Below, piece after piece: positions 62,531 through 64,000 of a DNA stretch of 64,000 nucleotides; position 1 is the first letter of the stretch; every line of letters begins with the position of its first letter. Made by a program: the position numbers and the translations under genes. The stretch is from JADJXV01 sp964527785. Lineage in GTDB: Bacteria; Bacteroidota; Ignavibacteria; Kapaibacteriales; UBA961. Location: the NCBI GenBank assembly GCA_964527785.1, contig CAZGNO010000010.1, positions 1 through 64,000 of the forward strand. Reading direction: 5' to 3'. The notes under the pieces are model-generated. The model was given only the letters and a program-made list of their open reading frames with translations, was not told the origin of the DNA and searched no databases.

Positions 62531-63556
62531 TTAATTATTATCGGTTGGAATTGTGAGGGATGCCAGTGTCGTTGCTATTAACCCATTTACATTTTTGGTT
62601 GCAACATCTACGGCTCTAACTATCATGTTTTGAATTGCTTTAGGGGAAGATTTTCCGTGACCGATAATGGCAACTCCATTTACACCGAGCAGGGGAACAC
62701 CGCCATATTCTTGATAATCAAATTCCTTGAGAATTTTTCTAAGTGTGGGTGCCATAGCACCGACAGCTAATTTTTCGAGAAAACCTTTGTCGGCGTGCTG
62801 CTTTACCTTAGCTTTAAGAACTCCGATGATGCTTTCTGCGAATTTCAGAATAATATTGCCGGTGAACCCGTCGCAAACAAAAATATCTGCTTCACCAAAG
62901 AGAATATCGCGTCCCTCTACATTACCGATAAAATTAAGGGAACTTTGTTCTAATAGTTGATATGTTTGGAGGACTGTTTCTGTGCCTTTTGTTGGCTCTT
63001 CACCTACATTAAGTAATCCTACTTTTGGGCTGTGTACATTCAGTATTTGAGAATAATAAATACTGCCCATAATTGCAAATTCATAAAGATGACGTGGCTT
63101 GCAATCAATATTGGCACCGGCATCTACAAGCAGCGCCGGGCGCGAATTTACAGTAGGGAAGAACGATCCGATTGTAGGGCGACTTACTCCTTTTACCCGT
63201 CCTAAAACTAAAGTGGCAGTCGTCATAACTGCACCAGTATTTCCGGTAGAAACAAAGCCGTCGGCTTTGCCATCGGCATGGAGTTCGATCCCCTTAAATA
63301 AGGATGAATTGCGTTTCTTTTTTATAACGGTACTCGGCTCGTCACCCATTCCCACAATATCATCGGCATGAACGATAGAGTACCGGAGTTTAGAAGTATT
63401 GCTTTTTGAAAGAGATGCGAGAATATCTTTTTCACGCCCTACAAAAATAACCTCCAATTCCGTTTGCGGGGAAATAGATTCAGCTGCTAATATCGCACCT
63501 TGCACTTCGTTATCGGGCGCAAAATCTCCGCCCATTGCATCAAGAGCTATTCTCAT
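62531..63556 (-). CDS. plsX: Phosphate acyltransferase PlsX
   Basis: This 341-residue protein begins RIALDAMGGDFAPDNEVQGA, the PlsX mark, and contains FVSTGNTGAVMTTATLVLGR, LVDAGANIDCKPRHLYEFAI, FVCDGFTGNIILKFAES and GVNGVAIIGHGKSSPKAIQN. It converts acyl-ACP to acyl-phosphate for phospholipid synthesis. It follows rpmF by about 100 bases and precedes fabH by 15, the common rpmF-plsX-fabH order. Confidence 0.97.
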   Translation of the reverse strand: MRIALDAMGGDFAPDNEVQGAILAAESISPQTELEVIFVGREKDILASLSKSNTSKLRYSIVHADDIVGMGDEPSTVIKKKRNSSLFKGIELHADGKADGFVSTGNTGAVMTTATLVLGRVKGVSRPTIGSFFPTVNSRPALLVDAGANIDCKPRHLYEFAIMGSIYYSQILNVHSPKVGLLNVGEEPTKGTETVLQTYQLLEQSSLNFIGNVEGRDILFGEADIFVCDGFTGNIILKFAESIIGVLKAKVKQHADKGFLEKLAVGAMAPTLRKILKEFDYQEYGGVPLLGVNGVAIIGHGKSSPKAIQNMIVRAVDVATKNVNGLIATTLASLTIPTDNN

Positions 63557-63658
63557 TATGCCCTAATTTGGGAGTTTGAAGAATTAATAATCTGCAAGAA
63601 AAACACCTCATTGGTAATTGCTTGCTCATTCTTGTTCGGTGCAACCAATGACAATGTA

Positions 63659-63835
63659 TTATTCTACAGTAATTGCCTTACGACCGTTATAATACCCGCA
63701 ATCAGGGCAAGCGGCGTGAGATAATTTCATAGAATTACAGTTTGGGCAAGTTGAAGTTGTAGGGGCAACTGCTTTGTAATGTGTACGGCGTTTATCACGT
63801 CGTGATTTAGAATGGCGGCGTTTCGGATTTGGCAT
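63659..63835 (-). CDS. rpmF: Ribosomal protein L32
   Basis: This 58-residue protein begins MPNPKRRHSKSRRDKRRTHY, a typical L32 start, and has a zinc ribbon with CPNC (30-33) and CPDC (43-46), so it is the zinc-binding form. It ends GYYNGRKAITVE. It is part of the 50S subunit. It lies directly after the DUF177 gene and before plsX. No zinc-independent second copy is in view. Confidence 0.97.
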   Translation of the reverse strand: MPNPKRRHSKSRRDKRRTHYKAVAPTTSTCPNCNSMKLSHAACPDCGYYNGRKAITVE

Positions 63836-63862
63836 TAAAGTACTCCAAAATAAAAAGAAAGT

Positions 63863-64000
63863 TTAATTATTCAAATGTATGTTTTTTAGGGCAGACCAGC
63901 GGTCGTCAGTTTTTTGTTCACTTATTATATCACTGCCAATTTCAGAAATAATCTCATCTAAATTTTTATCCCGAAATTGCGGAGCTACTCGTTTCATTGG
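63863..64000 (-). CDS. DUF177 (YceD-like) protein, C-terminal part only
   Basis: Only the last 45 codons are in the window; the gene continues past the right edge. The C-terminal sequence DDRWSALKNIHLNN corresponds to the conserved DPRWxxLKxL end of DUF177/YceD proteins, which lie next to rpmF in most bacteria and are linked to 23S rRNA processing. The stop is 27 bases before rpmF, so the two are co-transcribed. Confidence 0.85.
   Translation of the reverse strand, partial: PMKRVAPQFRDKNLDEIISEIGSDIISEQKTDDRWSALKNIHLNN

Overview
The window looks like a chromosome segment of a Bacteroidota/Chlorobiota-type bacterium (FCB superphylum, perhaps an Ignavibacteria- or Kapabacteria-like lineage; the exact taxon is inference). 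Support comes from several secreted proteins ending in type IX secretion (T9SS) sorting domains, an outer-membrane TonB-dependent receptor with an N-terminal carboxypeptidase-regulatory-like domain, DUF5916 and IgGFc-binding-like proteins, and promoters with the Bacteroidota -7 consensus TAnnTTTG (clear before groES, mreC and the gene at 7441). No tRNA, rRNA, CRISPR array, prophage or intact insertion sequence was seen.

Layout. 1-3.1 kb: repeat-rich edge and a minus-strand IgGFc-like T9SS protein. 3.4-7.3 kb: a small His/Cys-rich DUF2946-like protein, a ZnuD-like TonB receptor and a lipoprotein, together a probable metal (zinc) uptake module, interrupted by an array of three evenly spaced hairpins. 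7.4-8.8 kb: two membrane proteins, one of the DedA family. 8.8-11.1 kb: an AT-rich accessory patch with a RelE-type toxin/antitoxin pair, a broken orphan hicB, a YefM/YoeB-type pair, an unknown protein and a DUF2442 protein. 11.1-20.1 kb: a lone DppB-type permease, then chromosome and cell-shape genes (scpB, mreC, mreD, smc, and scpA on the other strand) with two small envelope proteins. 20.4-26.1 kb: minus-strand acyltransferase-like membrane protein, an M14-like protein lacking the usual zinc ligands, a GNAT, a HAD hydrolase and a CpoB-like lipoprotein. 26.4-30.5 kb: a second IgGFc-like T9SS protein and a TPR protein. 30.5-33.1 kb: a nested palindromic element, then groES-groEL with a perfect CIRCE operator. 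33.2-40.2 kb: a 1392-residue VWA/WD40/T9SS protein and a DUF5916 protein. 40.2-45.4 kb: a MacB/LolD-like ABC exporter operon ending in a STAND-like ATPase with TPR-like repeats. 45.8-50.1 kb: a same-strand cluster of GyrI-like, VOC, MATE and DHFR/RibD-like genes suggestive of drug or stress defence. 50.2-57.9 kb: phnA-like, thrS, a lipoprotein, purL, a UMF1-family transporter and rnc. 58.1 kb to the end: the fatty-acid synthesis operon (DUF177, rpmF, plsX, fabH, fabD, fabG, acpP, fabF), read leftward and closed by an intrinsic terminator.

The housekeeping blocks are ordinary. The most interesting material is the metal-uptake module, the repeat families shared between distant intergenic regions (TAG-loop hairpins at 1-113 and 30579-30795; a 28-nt repeat at 6551 and 30698), the single-codon-broken hicB, the ABC exporter joined to a STAND-like ATPase, and the large secreted VWA-WD40 protein.
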